Position numbers and translations under genes: made by a program. Below, one piece after another: positions 33,212 to 42,298 of a stretch of 54,394 nucleotides of DNA. Positions within the stretch are counted from its first letter, which is position 1. Every line of letters starts with the position of its first letter. Source of the DNA: Halodesulfovibrio sp. (GTDB lineage Bacteria; Desulfobacterota; Desulfovibrionia; Desulfovibrionales; Desulfovibrionaceae). The stretch spans positions 1-54,394 of the forward strand of contig NZ_JADMLB010000058.1 in NCBI RefSeq assembly GCF_015482765.1, in the 5' to 3' direction. Under the pieces are notes generated by a model. That model saw only the letters and a list, made by a program, of their open reading frames with translations. It made no database searches and was not told the DNA's origin.

Positions 33212-34060
33212 TTATCGCATTTCGTTAAGGAATTTATTTTCCGGAGTTACAATAATGCGAGTGTTGTTTTTGAAGCTGTCTTGATAGGCTTCAAGTGATC
33301 GCTGGAAGTTGTAGAATTCTTCATCCTTACCAAGCGATTCAGCGTAGATTTTTGTTGCAAGTGCATCACCTTGACCACGGATGATCTCAGCTTCTTTGTT
33401 TGCTTTTGCAATAATGATTGTACGCTCTTTGTTTGCAAGAGATTTAATAGTGATTGATTCCTGCTGTCCTTCAGAGCGGTACTGTTTTGCCTGACGTTCA
33501 CGTTCTGCACGCATACGTCCGAAAATAGCACGCTGGTTTTCAGGCGGCAGGTCAGTACGTTTAATACGTACGTCCACAATTTCGATACCGTATGCTTTAA
33601 TCAAATCAGAGGAACGCTTTGTAACCATTCTCATAATGTTGTCGCGTTCAGTAGAAACGATTTCAGTCAGCGTGTAACGACCGAGAGCCGCACGGAGCTG
33701 GGAGTATACAATATCATCAAGTCGTGCCTGAGCACCCGGAATAGTACGAACGGTCTGGTAGAAGAGGAGAGGGTTTACAATGCGCCAGCGGGCGTAGTTG
33801 TCCAGCACAAGAGCTTTTTTGTCTTGTGTAAGAGCTTCCGCAGGCTGCGCATCATATTCCAGAAGACGTGCATCAAAGTAGATGACGTTCTGGATAAACG
33901 GGATTTTGAAGTGCAGGCCAGGTCCGTAAACGTTGTTATCCGGTTTACCAAGTTGGAGAACAATAGCTTTTTCAGTCTGCTTAACAATAAAGGCAGACTG
34001 GAACACTGCAGCAACTAAGAGAACCAGCAGAATGATAATTGGAGTAGCTGTTTTTTTCAT
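33212..34060 (-). CDS. hflC: HflC, modulator of FtsH protease
   Basis: A protein of 282 residues: one N-terminal membrane anchor (PIIILLVLLVAAVFQSAFIV), then a band-7/SPFH domain (TEKAIVLQLGKPDNNVYGPGLHFKIPFIQNV) and a helical C-terminal part rich in charged residues (RMRAERERQAKQYRSEGQQESI). With HflK it forms a periplasmic cage around FtsH. Its start overlaps the last base of the hflK stop, so the two are translationally coupled. Confidence 0.94.
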   Translation of the reverse strand: MKKTATPIIILLVLLVAAVFQSAFIVKQTEKAIVLQLGKPDNNVYGPGLHFKIPFIQNVIYFDARLLEYDAQPAEALTQDKKALVLDNYARWRIVNPLLFYQTVRTIPGAQARLDDIVYSQLRAALGRYTLTEIVSTERDNIMRMVTKRSSDLIKAYGIEIVDVRIKRTDLPPENQRAIFGRMRAERERQAKQYRSEGQQESITIKSLANKERTIIIAKANKEAEIIRGQGDALATKIYAESLGKDEEFYNFQRSLEAYQDSFKNNTRIIVTPENKFLNEMR

Positions 34061-35139
34061 TACTTACTCCCCTTCATGCTGTCGTCGCTGAGCGGTAAAA
34101 ATGGAATAGTAGGAGCAACGCCCTTGTTAGGAACAATGACTTTGTTAACTCCGGAACCGCTGAAGACTTTTTCCATAGCTTCTAAATACATTCTTTTTCT
34201 GGTGATGGATTTAGCCTGATTGTATTCAGCAAGGATAGCAAGGAAACGAGACGCATCACCTTGAGCTTTGTTAACGGTAGATTCTTTGTATGCCTGTGCC
34301 TGGTTCACAATTTCTGCTGCAGCACCACGTGCTTTTGGCAGAATATCGTTACTGTACGCCTCAGCTTCGTTAATAATACGGCTGCGGTCTTCACGGGCGC
34401 TGGCAACGTCTTTGAATGCGTCAACAACTTCCTGCGGTGGATGTACGTCCTGCATCTGCACAGCAACAACTTGAATACCGGCTTCATAGCGATTCAGGAT
34501 ATCCTGCAGCAGCTGGCGGCAGTTATTCTGAATTTCCAATTTACCTTCAGTCAGAGCGTTATCAATTTTGTTGTGGCCGATAACTTCACGCATGGCGGCT
34601 TCGGCAGCACTTTTAACAGTAACGGACTGCTGGGTAACATTAAACAGGTAGTCCACAGCGTTGCTGATGCGGTACTGAACAATGAACTGAACATCGACGA
34701 TGTTTTCATCACCAGTAAGCATGAGTGATTCCGCTTTGACAGTACGGGATTGTCCCTGCTGGAAAGATGAAGACTTGCCAGTAGAACGGAACCCGACCTC
34801 AATACGGCGGATTTGAGACACCTTAGGTTTGTAAACTGTCTCAATAGGGTACGGAAGATGATAGTGCGGTCCTGCACCGGTAGTGGCAACATATTTGCCG
34901 AACCGCAGAACAACACCTTCTTCGTCAGGTTGTACAATGTAAATACCGGATGCGAGCCATAAAAGAACTACAAGGGCAAGAACGAACTTGCCCGCAGGGA
35001 AATTAATTCCCCGAAGTTTCTTCAGGCCGTCGCCGATCGGGTCAGAATCATTGCCGTCAGGAGTGTTTCCACCCCAGTTCGGACCATGACCCGATTGCCT
35101 CTGCCGCTTTTCTTGCAGTTTTTCCCAATCCCAATTCAT
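34060..35139 (-). CDS. hflK: HflK, modulator of FtsH protease
   Basis: A protein of 359 residues: a glycine-rich cytoplasmic N terminus (RQRQSGHGPNWGGNTPDG), one transmembrane segment (VLALVVLLWLASGIYIV), a SPFH domain beginning QPDEEGVVLRFGKYVATTGAGPHYHLPYP, and a long helical region to KVFSGSG. It partners HflC. The gene leads the minus-strand pair; no adjacent ftsH is present. Confidence 0.94.
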   Translation of the reverse strand: MNWDWEKLQEKRQRQSGHGPNWGGNTPDGNDSDPIGDGLKKLRGINFPAGKFVLALVVLLWLASGIYIVQPDEEGVVLRFGKYVATTGAGPHYHLPYPIETVYKPKVSQIRRIEVGFRSTGKSSSFQQGQSRTVKAESLMLTGDENIVDVQFIVQYRISNAVDYLFNVTQQSVTVKSAAEAAMREVIGHNKIDNALTEGKLEIQNNCRQLLQDILNRYEAGIQVVAVQMQDVHPPQEVVDAFKDVASAREDRSRIINEAEAYSNDILPKARGAAAEIVNQAQAYKESTVNKAQGDASRFLAILAEYNQAKSITRKRMYLEAMEKVFSGSGVNKVIVPNKGVAPTIPFLPLSDDSMKGSK

Positions 35140-35577
35140 AATATATGAAATCTAGGGCAGTTGTCTGAATAGGTCAAGCAGCATTCAACGTAACGATTAT
35201 AACTTGTTGTATAAATTCGACTATAGAATTCGCTTTAGTCAGAGTATAGGGAATTATGTTCCTGAAAAAATGCAGAAAAACTGACGCGAAGTATGGTATA
35301 CAGAAGGCTGGCAGATCATGAAAGCGCAACAATGGTCATGATCTGAAAATGGTAACCTACAGAAATGGTTCCCTAACTGTAAAAGTGCGGCATAGAAGTA
35401 AGTCATTGCAGACTGCACAACCGGCACAGAAAAGAGACATATGATGATAATCACCATTTTTCTGTGTTTGAATGTCAGCAACTGCTTACGAGAATATCAA
35501 GGATTTGCATGCGCCGGAGCAGTACAAATAGAGGGATCTGGTAACACTCCTTAAGAGGAAAAACAGCAGGATTACGT
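35140..35577. other. divergent intergenic region with stem-loops
   Basis: Between hflK (-) and the ferredoxin gene (+). CAGATCATGA (35312-35321) and TCATGATCTG (35336-35345) form a perfect 10-bp stem with a 14-base loop; GGTAACC/GGTTCCC follows at about 35351-35373 with one mismatch. They could belong to an RNA leader of the tungsten-enzyme operon or be an operator. No gene is supported. Confidence 0.45.
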
Positions 35578-35997
35578 ATGAAAAGACTAGAAGCGGTGCG
35601 AATGGAACAGTGTATAGGATGTCATTCCTGTTCATTGGCCTGCGCGCGACTCGTTCATAAAAAGCTTTCATGGAACACAGCTGGAATCCGTATTTCGTCT
35701 GCCGGCGGGCTGACAACCGGATTCGAAGCGCAGGTATGTGTGGCGTGTGATCCCGCCCCGTGTGCGGAGGTTTGTCCAACGGATGCTCTTAAACAGCGTA
35801 AGGGCGGCGGTGTCATTGTAAAGCACGACAAATGCATTAAGTGCGGCAAATGTGCAGAAGCCTGTCCGGTTGATGCAATCTATTATGAACCGGAAAGTGA
35901 TTTGCCGTATCTGTGCATTCACTGTGGACGGTGCGTGCCGTTTTGTCCGCACAACTGTATAGAGTTGCGCGAAATCCCGACATACGAAGAAGAATAG
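35578..35997 (+). CDS. ferredoxin-like electron carrier with four Fe-S motifs
   Basis: A protein of 139 residues with four cysteine motifs: QCIGCHSCSLAC near the start, CVACDPAPCAEVC, CIKCGKCAEACP and CIHCGRCVPFCP, enough for up to four 4Fe-4S clusters as in AOR-associated and DMSO-reductase-type iron-sulfur subunits. It is cytoplasmic. It precedes the AOR gene by 12 bp and should be its electron acceptor or subunit. Confidence 0.9.
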   Translation: MKRLEAVRMEQCIGCHSCSLACARLVHKKLSWNTAGIRISSAGGLTTGFEAQVCVACDPAPCAEVCPTDALKQRKGGGVIVKHDKCIKCGKCAEACPVDAIYYEPESDLPYLCIHCGRCVPFCPHNCIELREIPTYEEE

Positions 35998-36009
35998 AGG
36001 AGCCTGAGA

Positions 36010-37764
36010 ATGAAAATGGATCCAAATTTCTCCCGCGTATTGCATGTTGATTTGAATACGGGAAAGAGCAAGGCATTGCAGATTGAAGACCGCCATATGC
36101 ACATCGGCGGTAGCGGACTGGCAGCCGTGTTATACGATCGGTATGGTATAGACGACGCTCCGGCGGATGATCCGAGACAGCCTTTGATTTTTGCCATTGG
36201 CCCACTGACCGGTTTTTATCCGCTCATGAGCAAAGTCGTGTGCGGATTCCGTTCACCATACACTGATGAATGGTCAGAAAGCCATGCTGGCGGCAGGCTG
36301 GCATTGTCTATTCGTTTTGCCGGATACGATGCGCTGATGATAACAGGAAAAGCTGAAAAACTCAGCGCTCTGGTTGTCGGTTCACGCTCCTGTGAAATTG
36401 AAAATGTTACCTATCTGCGCGGCAAAGATGTCTTTGCCACTGGTAAATTTTTGCGTCGGTTCGGTAAGAAAAATGCAGGTCATCGTTCCGCCATACGAAT
36501 CGGGCAGGCAGGTGAGCGCGGTGTGGCGTATGCATGCATCAACGTAGACTCCTTCAGGCATTTCGGGCGCATGGGTTCCGGTGCCGCAATGGGCTTTAAG
36601 AACCTGAAAGGCATCGTAGTTTCAGGTGACGGTTCTTTCGATCTTCCGGAAGGAAAAGCCTATGCCGAAATGATGAAAGATATTTATAAAGATATCACTG
36701 AAACAGGGAAGATGAAAAAGTACCATGACTTAGGTACTCCGCAGAATTTGATTCCGTTGAATGAACTGCAAGCTCTTCCATGGAACAACCTGCAAAAAAC
36801 ACAGGATGAAGGCGTAGAAGGGATATCCGGTGAAACCTTCGCAGAACAGCTCCTGCTTCGTCAGGCAGCCTGTGCAGGTTGTCCTGTCGGATGTATTCAT
36901 ATCGGCCTGTTACGTCAGCAGTTTGCAAGCGAGCATGAGTTCCTCTACAAACAGGTTTCGTATGATTACGAGCCTATATTCGCTCAGGGCAGTATGCTCG
37001 GCATTACAAATGCCGCAGACGTTCTTGCCTTGCTGGATGAAACTGAAAAGCTTGGGCTGGACTGCATGAGCGCAGGCGTTGCCCTTGCATGGGCGGCAGA
37101 GGCGACAGAAAAAGGCTACATTTCTCAGGAAGAGACCATTGTCGAACTCAAGTTTGGAGAGATGAAAGGCTTCCTTGAAGGATTAAAGTTCATAGCCTCC
37201 GGTGAAAATGCGTTTTATCAGGCATTGTCCAGAGGATCGATGGCAGCGGCAAAGCTTTACGGTGGTGAAGATTTTGCCTGCGTTCTGGGGCAGGAAATGG
37301 CAGGGTATGCCACTGGTGAAGTCTTCTTTGTTGCTTCAGCCTACGGCTTCAGACACTCACATCTTGATACAGGCGGTTACGCATTTGATCAGAACAATAC
37401 TGAAAAGAATGCAGACAAAGCCATTGAGTTTATGCTCGAAGATGAGCGTGGTCGAATTTACATCAACTGTATGATGGGCTGTCTGTTTGCTCGTGGAACA
37501 TACGGGCCTGAGAAACTGAAGGAAGCGTTGACTGCTGCAGGTTTTCAAAATATTGCCGATAACCTTGAAGAGGCAGGCAAGTATATCCAGAAGTTGCGTT
37601 GGCAGTTGAAGTGCAGAACCGGTTTTGATGTGGATGCCGTAAAGATTCCGAAACGTTTTACCGAAGTAGTTACATGGAAAGGTGAAATTGACACCGGGTA
37701 CATGGACGAAGTAGCACAACGGTATGCCTCAGCCATTAAAGAAATGGCGAAATGTGGTGAGTAG
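36010..37764 (+). CDS. aldehyde:ferredoxin oxidoreductase (AOR family)
   Basis: A protein of 584 residues of the tungsten/bis-pterin AOR family, which oxidises aldehydes to acids with ferredoxin. C288, C291 and C295 (CAGCPVGC) match the cluster spacing of the family; the fourth ligand is C487 or C491 in INCMMGC. Pterin-binding landmarks include GGSGLAAVLYDRYG, AGGRLALSIRFAGYDALMITG and the DSFRHFGRMGSGAAMG stretch. Substrate class cannot be told from sequence. It forms an operon with the ferredoxin before it and perhaps the TPM protein after it. Confidence 0.92.
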   Translation: MKMDPNFSRVLHVDLNTGKSKALQIEDRHMHIGGSGLAAVLYDRYGIDDAPADDPRQPLIFAIGPLTGFYPLMSKVVCGFRSPYTDEWSESHAGGRLALSIRFAGYDALMITGKAEKLSALVVGSRSCEIENVTYLRGKDVFATGKFLRRFGKKNAGHRSAIRIGQAGERGVAYACINVDSFRHFGRMGSGAAMGFKNLKGIVVSGDGSFDLPEGKAYAEMMKDIYKDITETGKMKKYHDLGTPQNLIPLNELQALPWNNLQKTQDEGVEGISGETFAEQLLLRQAACAGCPVGCIHIGLLRQQFASEHEFLYKQVSYDYEPIFAQGSMLGITNAADVLALLDETEKLGLDCMSAGVALAWAAEATEKGYISQEETIVELKFGEMKGFLEGLKFIASGENAFYQALSRGSMAAAKLYGGEDFACVLGQEMAGYATGEVFFVASAYGFRHSHLDTGGYAFDQNNTEKNADKAIEFMLEDERGRIYINCMMGCLFARGTYGPEKLKEALTAAGFQNIADNLEEAGKYIQKLRWQLKCRTGFDVDAVKIPKRFTEVVTWKGEIDTGYMDEVAQRYASAIKEMAKCGE

Positions 37765-37810
37765 TTAACAGCCTGCGGAGCAAGTAGCCCGTAGTAGAAC
37801 CGGAGAGCAG

Positions 37811-38317
37811 ATGGGATTTTTTAGAAATAAACGCGGTCCGCTAATCCGCGCCAAATCTTCTGGCGAATTCTTTTTGCGTGCGATGCTGCTGATAGCAGTG
37901 TTTGTTATTGTTTCCGTCGCATTTTGGTATCAGACAGAATCCAGCTACAAAGAGATTCGTTCCCGTGGAACAGTCTATGACCAGACAGAGACGTTAACAG
38001 CAGCGCAAAAATCAGCCCTGCGTGATTATGCCGCAGCCCTGCGTGAAACCCACGGGCTAAAACTGCGGGTGCAGGTGCGCAATACTCCAGTGGTATTGCC
38101 GGATGAACTGGATACAAAAACCGTGTTTATCGGACTAAACCCGTATACTCGTCAGGTGCTGGTAGAATTCCCACCGTTGCTGCGTAAAGCACTCGGAACA
38201 GATTATATGTACAAATTACAGAATGAATTTTTTACACCGTATTTTGAAAAGAACCAGTGGCAGCACGGGCTTGCCTCGGCACTGCAAAAACTCTGGGATG
38301 ATATGGGCGGGAATTAA
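37811..38317 (+). CDS. TPM-domain membrane protein
   Basis: A protein of 168 residues with one N-terminal transmembrane segment (FFLRAMLLIAVFVIVSVAFWY) and a periplasmic domain resembling the TPM fold (DQTETLTAAQKSALRDYAAAL, then the strand VLVEFPPLLRKALGTDY). TPM proteins such as YgcG are linked to membrane-protein quality control or remain uncharacterised. It follows the AOR gene by 46 bp and may share its transcript, which ends at a clear terminator. Confidence 0.65.
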   Translation: MGFFRNKRGPLIRAKSSGEFFLRAMLLIAVFVIVSVAFWYQTESSYKEIRSRGTVYDQTETLTAAQKSALRDYAAALRETHGLKLRVQVRNTPVVLPDELDTKTVFIGLNPYTRQVLVEFPPLLRKALGTDYMYKLQNEFFTPYFEKNQWQHGLASALQKLWDDMGGN

Positions 38318-38330
38318 TTCTCTTTATAGA

Positions 38331-38369
38331 TAACAAAACGGCAGGTCACATGACCTGCCGTTTTTTGTG
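38331..38369. terminator. terminator after the AOR operon
   Basis: AACGGCAGGTCA (38337-38348) and TGACCTGCCGTT (38351-38362) form a near-perfect 12-bp stem with T6; it may serve the minus-strand DUF1499 gene too. Confidence 0.9.
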
Positions 38370-38424
38370 AATAGCCTTGCAAACTTTTTGAACCGGCATA
38401 ACCCTACTTGGTTAAGCGGGATGC

Positions 38425-38904
38425 TTATTGCAAATAGAGTTTCTTAAAAGCATCGTATCGTGCTTTGTTGGCACCTAGGTCAGATTTACCGACTCTGGAT
38501 GCTGAACGGAACTGCACTTTGTTGTTGGCAGCATCAATATAAAACTCAACATCATCATGGTATTTCATGAATGGTGTGACAAACACTGCGTGAATGTAGT
38601 TGTCGAGCTGGGTCGTAACTGTATTGTTCCCCATTTCCTGCAAGCAGGCCAAAATTTTGGTAAGAGTTTCTTTGGCGGAACCTTGCATGGGCAGAGCGTC
38701 AACATGTTTGGAGGCATCATCGGTCTGACTCGAAACAGCGTTAGGCGTGTCAGGCATGGCGGCAAGCTGACCGTTATGAACACCGAGCTTACTTGTAATG
38801 TCTGCCGAACGTGTTCCTAAATGGCGGAAAAATAAAAAACCGGCAATAATAAGGGCACATAGAATAATAAAAGCCCATTTAACAAGAACAGTTGTATTGG
38901 TCAT
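38425..38904 (-). CDS. DUF1499-domain lipoprotein-like membrane protein
   Basis: A protein of 159 residues with one N-terminal transmembrane helix (VKWAFIILCALIIAGFLFF) and a DUF1499 domain in the second half (LACLQEMGNNTVTTQLDNYIHAVFVTPFMKYHDDVEFYID, then VQFRSASRVGKSDLGANKARYDAF). Function of the family is unknown. It is exported across the membrane and single-gene, divergent from the rnhA block. Confidence 0.82.
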   Translation of the reverse strand: MTNTTVLVKWAFIILCALIIAGFLFFRHLGTRSADITSKLGVHNGQLAAMPDTPNAVSSQTDDASKHVDALPMQGSAKETLTKILACLQEMGNNTVTTQLDNYIHAVFVTPFMKYHDDVEFYIDAANNKVQFRSASRVGKSDLGANKARYDAFKKLYLQ

Positions 38905-39042
38905 ACGTTTCCTTTAGGTAATGCAGACAGTTAAAAAGCTGGATGTTGTCATGCAAAAAGCTGACAGACGACCTGTGGTTGCTACGTGTTGTAAATGTAC
39001 CATGCAGCGGTGAGAGCATAAAGACTGTTTGTAGAAAATATC

Positions 39043-39228
39043 TTGTCCGTTGCTTTGAAGGTTTTTGTTGGCTTGGTGTTGGGAACTTTCTTACTGACAG
39101 TCATGCCGGTATGGGCAAGGCGTGTGGAAAAAGCTAGCCGCGGCGCATTTTTTATGTTCCATACTGATGACGTTGCCCCGCAGTATATCATCAGCCATGC
39201 GGAACGTATTCCATTTCGAACTACATAG
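39043..39228 (+). CDS. possible small membrane protein upstream of rnhA
   Basis: An open frame of 61 codons beginning at TTG with no clear ribosome site. It has one hydrophobic segment ([21 protein letters not shown]) followed by a basic, polar tail, as in a signal-anchored micro-protein. It ends 17 bp before rnhA. I know no homologue; it could equally be chance coding. Confidence 0.3.
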   Translation: MSVALKVFVGLVLGTFLLTVMPVWARRVEKASRGAFFMFHTDDVAPQYIISHAERIPFRTT

Positions 39229-39245
39229 AATATGCGAGTAAGAGT

Positions 39246-39713
39246 ATGAAACATATTTATTTATATACAGACGGTTCCTGCCTCGGTAACCCCGGCCCGG
39301 GTGGATGGGCAAGTATTCTGCGATACGGCGATACTGAAAAAGAATTATCAGGCGGTTTTGCCCTGACAACAAACAACAGAATGGAAATTCTTGCTGTTAT
39401 TGAAGGGCTTGCAGCGCTGAAAGAGCCTTGCAAGGTCGACCTGTACACAGACTCTCAATATGTCCGCAACGCTGTTGAGAAAAAATGGCTTGTGAACTGG
39501 CAGAAAAACGGCTGGAAGAATGCTTCCAAGAAGCCTGTGAAAAACAAAGACCTCTGGCTGCGTCTGCTTCCATATCTTGAAAAGCATGATGTGACTCTGC
39601 ATTGGGTTCGCGGACACAGCGGACATCCTGAAAATGAGCGATGTGATGATCTTGCTCGCGAAGAGGCTTCAAAGCCGAATCTGCCTCGCGATGAAGGGCA
39701 TGAAGAGGGCTAA
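39246..39713 (+). CDS. rnhA: ribonuclease HI
   Basis: A protein of 155 residues that cuts RNA in RNA-DNA hybrids. The metal-binding acidic set is D9 ([15 protein letters not shown]), E47 ([12 protein letters not shown]), D69 (LYTDSQYV) and D134, with H124 in the [14 protein letters not shown] flap. Length matches the bacterial enzyme. A terminator-like hairpin lies at 39739-39774. Confidence 0.96.
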   Translation: MKHIYLYTDGSCLGNPGPGGWASILRYGDTEKELSGGFALTTNNRMEILAVIEGLAALKEPCKVDLYTDSQYVRNAVEKKWLVNWQKNGWKNASKKPVKNKDLWLRLLPYLEKHDVTLHWVRGHSGHPENERCDDLAREEASKPNLPRDEGHEEG

Positions 39714-39738
39714 ACGTGCCCGCTAACGTTATTGATAT

Positions 39739-39774
39739 AAAAAGGTTGTTCAGCCATGCTGTACAGCCTTTTTT
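39739..39774 (+). terminator. terminator of rnhA
   Basis: AAGGTTGT pairs with ACAGCCTT through one G-T wobble, followed by a T6 run. Confidence 0.75.
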
Positions 39775-39887
39775 GTTACCGTGTTTCAAGAATTTCTACG
39801 CAACTTCATAAGATGATTTAAGTACGTAGAGAACCGATGGAATGAGAGTAGATTTCTTATTGCGACAAAGTATGGTAGAAATTGAGT

Positions 39888-40865
39888 ATGCACACAGAAT
39901 TGTTTTCTTTTATGGATATGGATGTTCTTTGGAACGGACTTTTTCGTCCGCTCATTCGGCTTATTCTGTCTATTTCAATAGGTCTGGCTATCGGGAACAT
40001 TATTGAAGCCCTGCATTGGGGCCGTTTTCTGGCGCGAATTTCGTCACCGCTTGTTCGTATGGCACATTTGCAGGATGTTTCCGGTGCTGCATTTACGATG
40101 GCTTTTTTTTCGAGCATCACTGCAAACACATACCTTGCGGAGCAGTATGAACAAGGGAAAATTGCACGCAGGGAACTCTACTTTTCCAACTTGCTGAACA
40201 GCACGCCTGTCCTTTTTCTTCATCTGCCGTCATTGTTTTTTCTGGCAATACCGTTTCTTGGGAACGCAGCCTTTTGTTACGTCGGTATTATTGTAAGCGC
40301 TGCTCTGTTACGCACCTTCGGGATTGTTGTTATCGGGCGTTTTGCGCTTCCTCCTACACCGGAGGGGTGCGTAACGTGCGAACTGGATGATAATGCTCCC
40401 AAAGATTTTCGGGAAGTTGTGCAACGCGTCACATCTCGTTTTCTGCGCCGAATCAAACGTGTTCTTCTTGTGACTATTCCAGTGTACACACTTGTGTTTT
40501 TGCTGAACCGTTCAGGTGCATTTGAAGCATTGAATAACATCGTCGGCGGCAGTAACGGTATTTTACCGTTTATTAATCCGGAAGCTGCGGGTGTCCTTAT
40601 TCTCAGTCTGGCTGCGGAGATTACGGCCTCTATGGCAGCTGCCGGAGCATTGCTGACAGAAGGAACAATTCAGTCCAAAGAAGTTGTCCTTGCTCTTTTG
40701 GCAGGCAACATTCTCTCTTCCCCCATGCGGGCAATACGTCATCAGCTTGCAACGTATATGGGGATTTTTCCACCTCGTTTAGCGATATGGCTCATCGTTT
40801 GTAACCAGAGCGTACGAGCGGCATCTCTTCTGTTCTTTACAGGTCTGTATTACGTGATGAGTTAA
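39888..40865 (+). CDS. nucleoside-recognition (Gate) domain membrane protein
   Basis: A protein of 325 residues with about eight hydrophobic segments and two copies of a Gate-like motif (RLILSISIGLAIGNIIEAL, and later INPEAAGVLILSLAAEITASMAAAGALL). Related proteins include the spore-maturation and ferrous-iron gate proteins; the transported substrate is unknown. The start is uncertain: ATG 39888 is favoured, a TTG two codons earlier is possible; the ribosome site is weak for both. Confidence 0.78.
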   Translation: MHTELFSFMDMDVLWNGLFRPLIRLILSISIGLAIGNIIEALHWGRFLARISSPLVRMAHLQDVSGAAFTMAFFSSITANTYLAEQYEQGKIARRELYFSNLLNSTPVLFLHLPSLFFLAIPFLGNAAFCYVGIIVSAALLRTFGIVVIGRFALPPTPEGCVTCELDDNAPKDFREVVQRVTSRFLRRIKRVLLVTIPVYTLVFLLNRSGAFEALNNIVGGSNGILPFINPEAAGVLILSLAAEITASMAAAGALLTEGTIQSKEVVLALLAGNILSSPMRAIRHQLATYMGIFPPRLAIWLIVCNQSVRAASLLFFTGLYYVMS

Positions 40866-40956
40866 GCGGGCTGGAAAGTTTGAAGCTTCTGCTGAAGAAT
40901 TCGTTATGACGATGGCATAACGGTTTCTGCCTTCTTGTTTTCAGATAAAGAAAACG

Positions 40957-40995
40957 AAGAACCCCGGCGCGGGTGGGGACCGGCCGGGGCTCAAC
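40957..40995 (-). terminator. terminator of the qrc operon
   Basis: CCCCGGC (40962-40968) and GCCGGGG (40983-40989); on the minus strand the stem is followed by TTCTTCGTTTTC. GC-rich and just after qrcD. Confidence 0.75.
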
Positions 40996-41027
40996 TGACT
41001 TTAAGCTTACCTATCTGAAACTAAGCC

Positions 41028-42293
41028 CTAGCTGGACTTAGTCGCATTCAAAGCACGTTCCTGCGGGAAAATCGGCAGGTAACGGTATGACAGACTGAGA
41101 ACAATAGCACCGTAGGCGAGTACGAGTGCAGTAGCACCCCATTCAGCCCAGTTCGGATTGTATGTTTCCCAGGTGTCGAAAGGCATTACAGGCATAGCAA
41201 GTGCCTGAACCGTAAATACGTAACGGTTAATTGTAATGCCGATACAATCAAGCAATGCTGCAGAGTAGAACAGAGCAGGATTATTGCGGAGTTTCGGTGT
41301 AAGCAAAATAGCACACGGAACTACGCCGCAAAGGAAGAGCTCAGACCACAGCAGCCATTTGCCGTAGATTGTCTGGTAGAAGTTCTGGTCAAAGGTAAGA
41401 CCGGAACGTGGCAGTACATCGACTACCCATGCGTAGGTGTCAGCAAACTTGAATACGAGGTATACAAGCAGCATCGCACCGGCAATTTTACCCATAAGGG
41501 TTTTGATTTCCCAGCTGACCAGTTTCTTGCCAGTCATTTTTTCCATGAGGGTCGCGATAAGCACGGTAAATACCGGACCGGAACCAACAGCGGAAATAAC
41601 AAACAGGAAGAATGTCCAAGGCCAGATGAAGAAGCCGTCACGGAGTACGTAAGGACGACCGAAGAGAACGCCGTACATACCACCGAGAGAACCCTGGTGG
41701 AAAGTAGAAAGGAACGCACCGATACCTGCAAACAGCGGCATCCAAACGTGCAGGTTATGCGCGAGGTGATGCAGAATAGGAATTCTGTTCAGCTGTTTTT
41801 GTTCAAGGATCAGCGGGATGTACTCGATGATCAGAACAATGAGGTAACATGTAATACAGAAGATAACTTCTGTAAGCATGGAGTGTACGTTCGCATGCCA
41901 GTAACCGAACCATGCACGAATCGGCTGACCAACGTCGAGCACGAGAATGAGCATAGCACCGGAGTAGCAAATAAAACCGATAATAACGGTGAGGTTAATG
42001 ATGTTTTTCAGTGGATCAATGTTCAGAATGTATCTGAGCAGACCGGTGAAGAACGCACCAGCACCGAGAGCAATAACAGCAAGGTCAAAGGTGATCCAGA
42101 GACCGAAGCCGAAGTAGTCGTCAAGGCCTGTAACGCCAAGACCTTCCGCAAGCACTCTAAATGCAGCGTAAAGACCCCAAAGAGCTACAGCACCGACAAG
42201 TCCCATCCAGACAGAAAACTTTGTCAGAGAGCAACGAGTAGTGCCTTCCGGAAAGAGTTCATGGTCTGCAGGAAGAGAGTAGTTCTTTCCCAT
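41028..42293 (-). CDS. qrcD: QrcD, NrfD-family membrane subunit of menaquinone reductase
   Basis: A protein of 421 residues, highly hydrophobic with about ten transmembrane segments, of the NrfD/PsrC family (GLYAAFRVLAEGLGVTGLDDYFGFGLWITFDL; AGIGAFLSTFHQGSLGGMYG). In Qrc it is the integral membrane subunit that interacts with menaquinone. AAGGGGTAAC just before ATG 42293 overlaps the end of qrcC, five bases away. Last gene of the operon. Confidence 0.93.
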   Translation of the reverse strand: MGKNYSLPADHELFPEGTTRCSLTKFSVWMGLVGAVALWGLYAAFRVLAEGLGVTGLDDYFGFGLWITFDLAVIALGAGAFFTGLLRYILNIDPLKNIINLTVIIGFICYSGAMLILVLDVGQPIRAWFGYWHANVHSMLTEVIFCITCYLIVLIIEYIPLILEQKQLNRIPILHHLAHNLHVWMPLFAGIGAFLSTFHQGSLGGMYGVLFGRPYVLRDGFFIWPWTFFLFVISAVGSGPVFTVLIATLMEKMTGKKLVSWEIKTLMGKIAGAMLLVYLVFKFADTYAWVVDVLPRSGLTFDQNFYQTIYGKWLLWSELFLCGVVPCAILLTPKLRNNPALFYSAALLDCIGITINRYVFTVQALAMPVMPFDTWETYNPNWAEWGATALVLAYGAIVLSLSYRYLPIFPQERALNATKSS

Positions 42294-42298
42294 GACTG

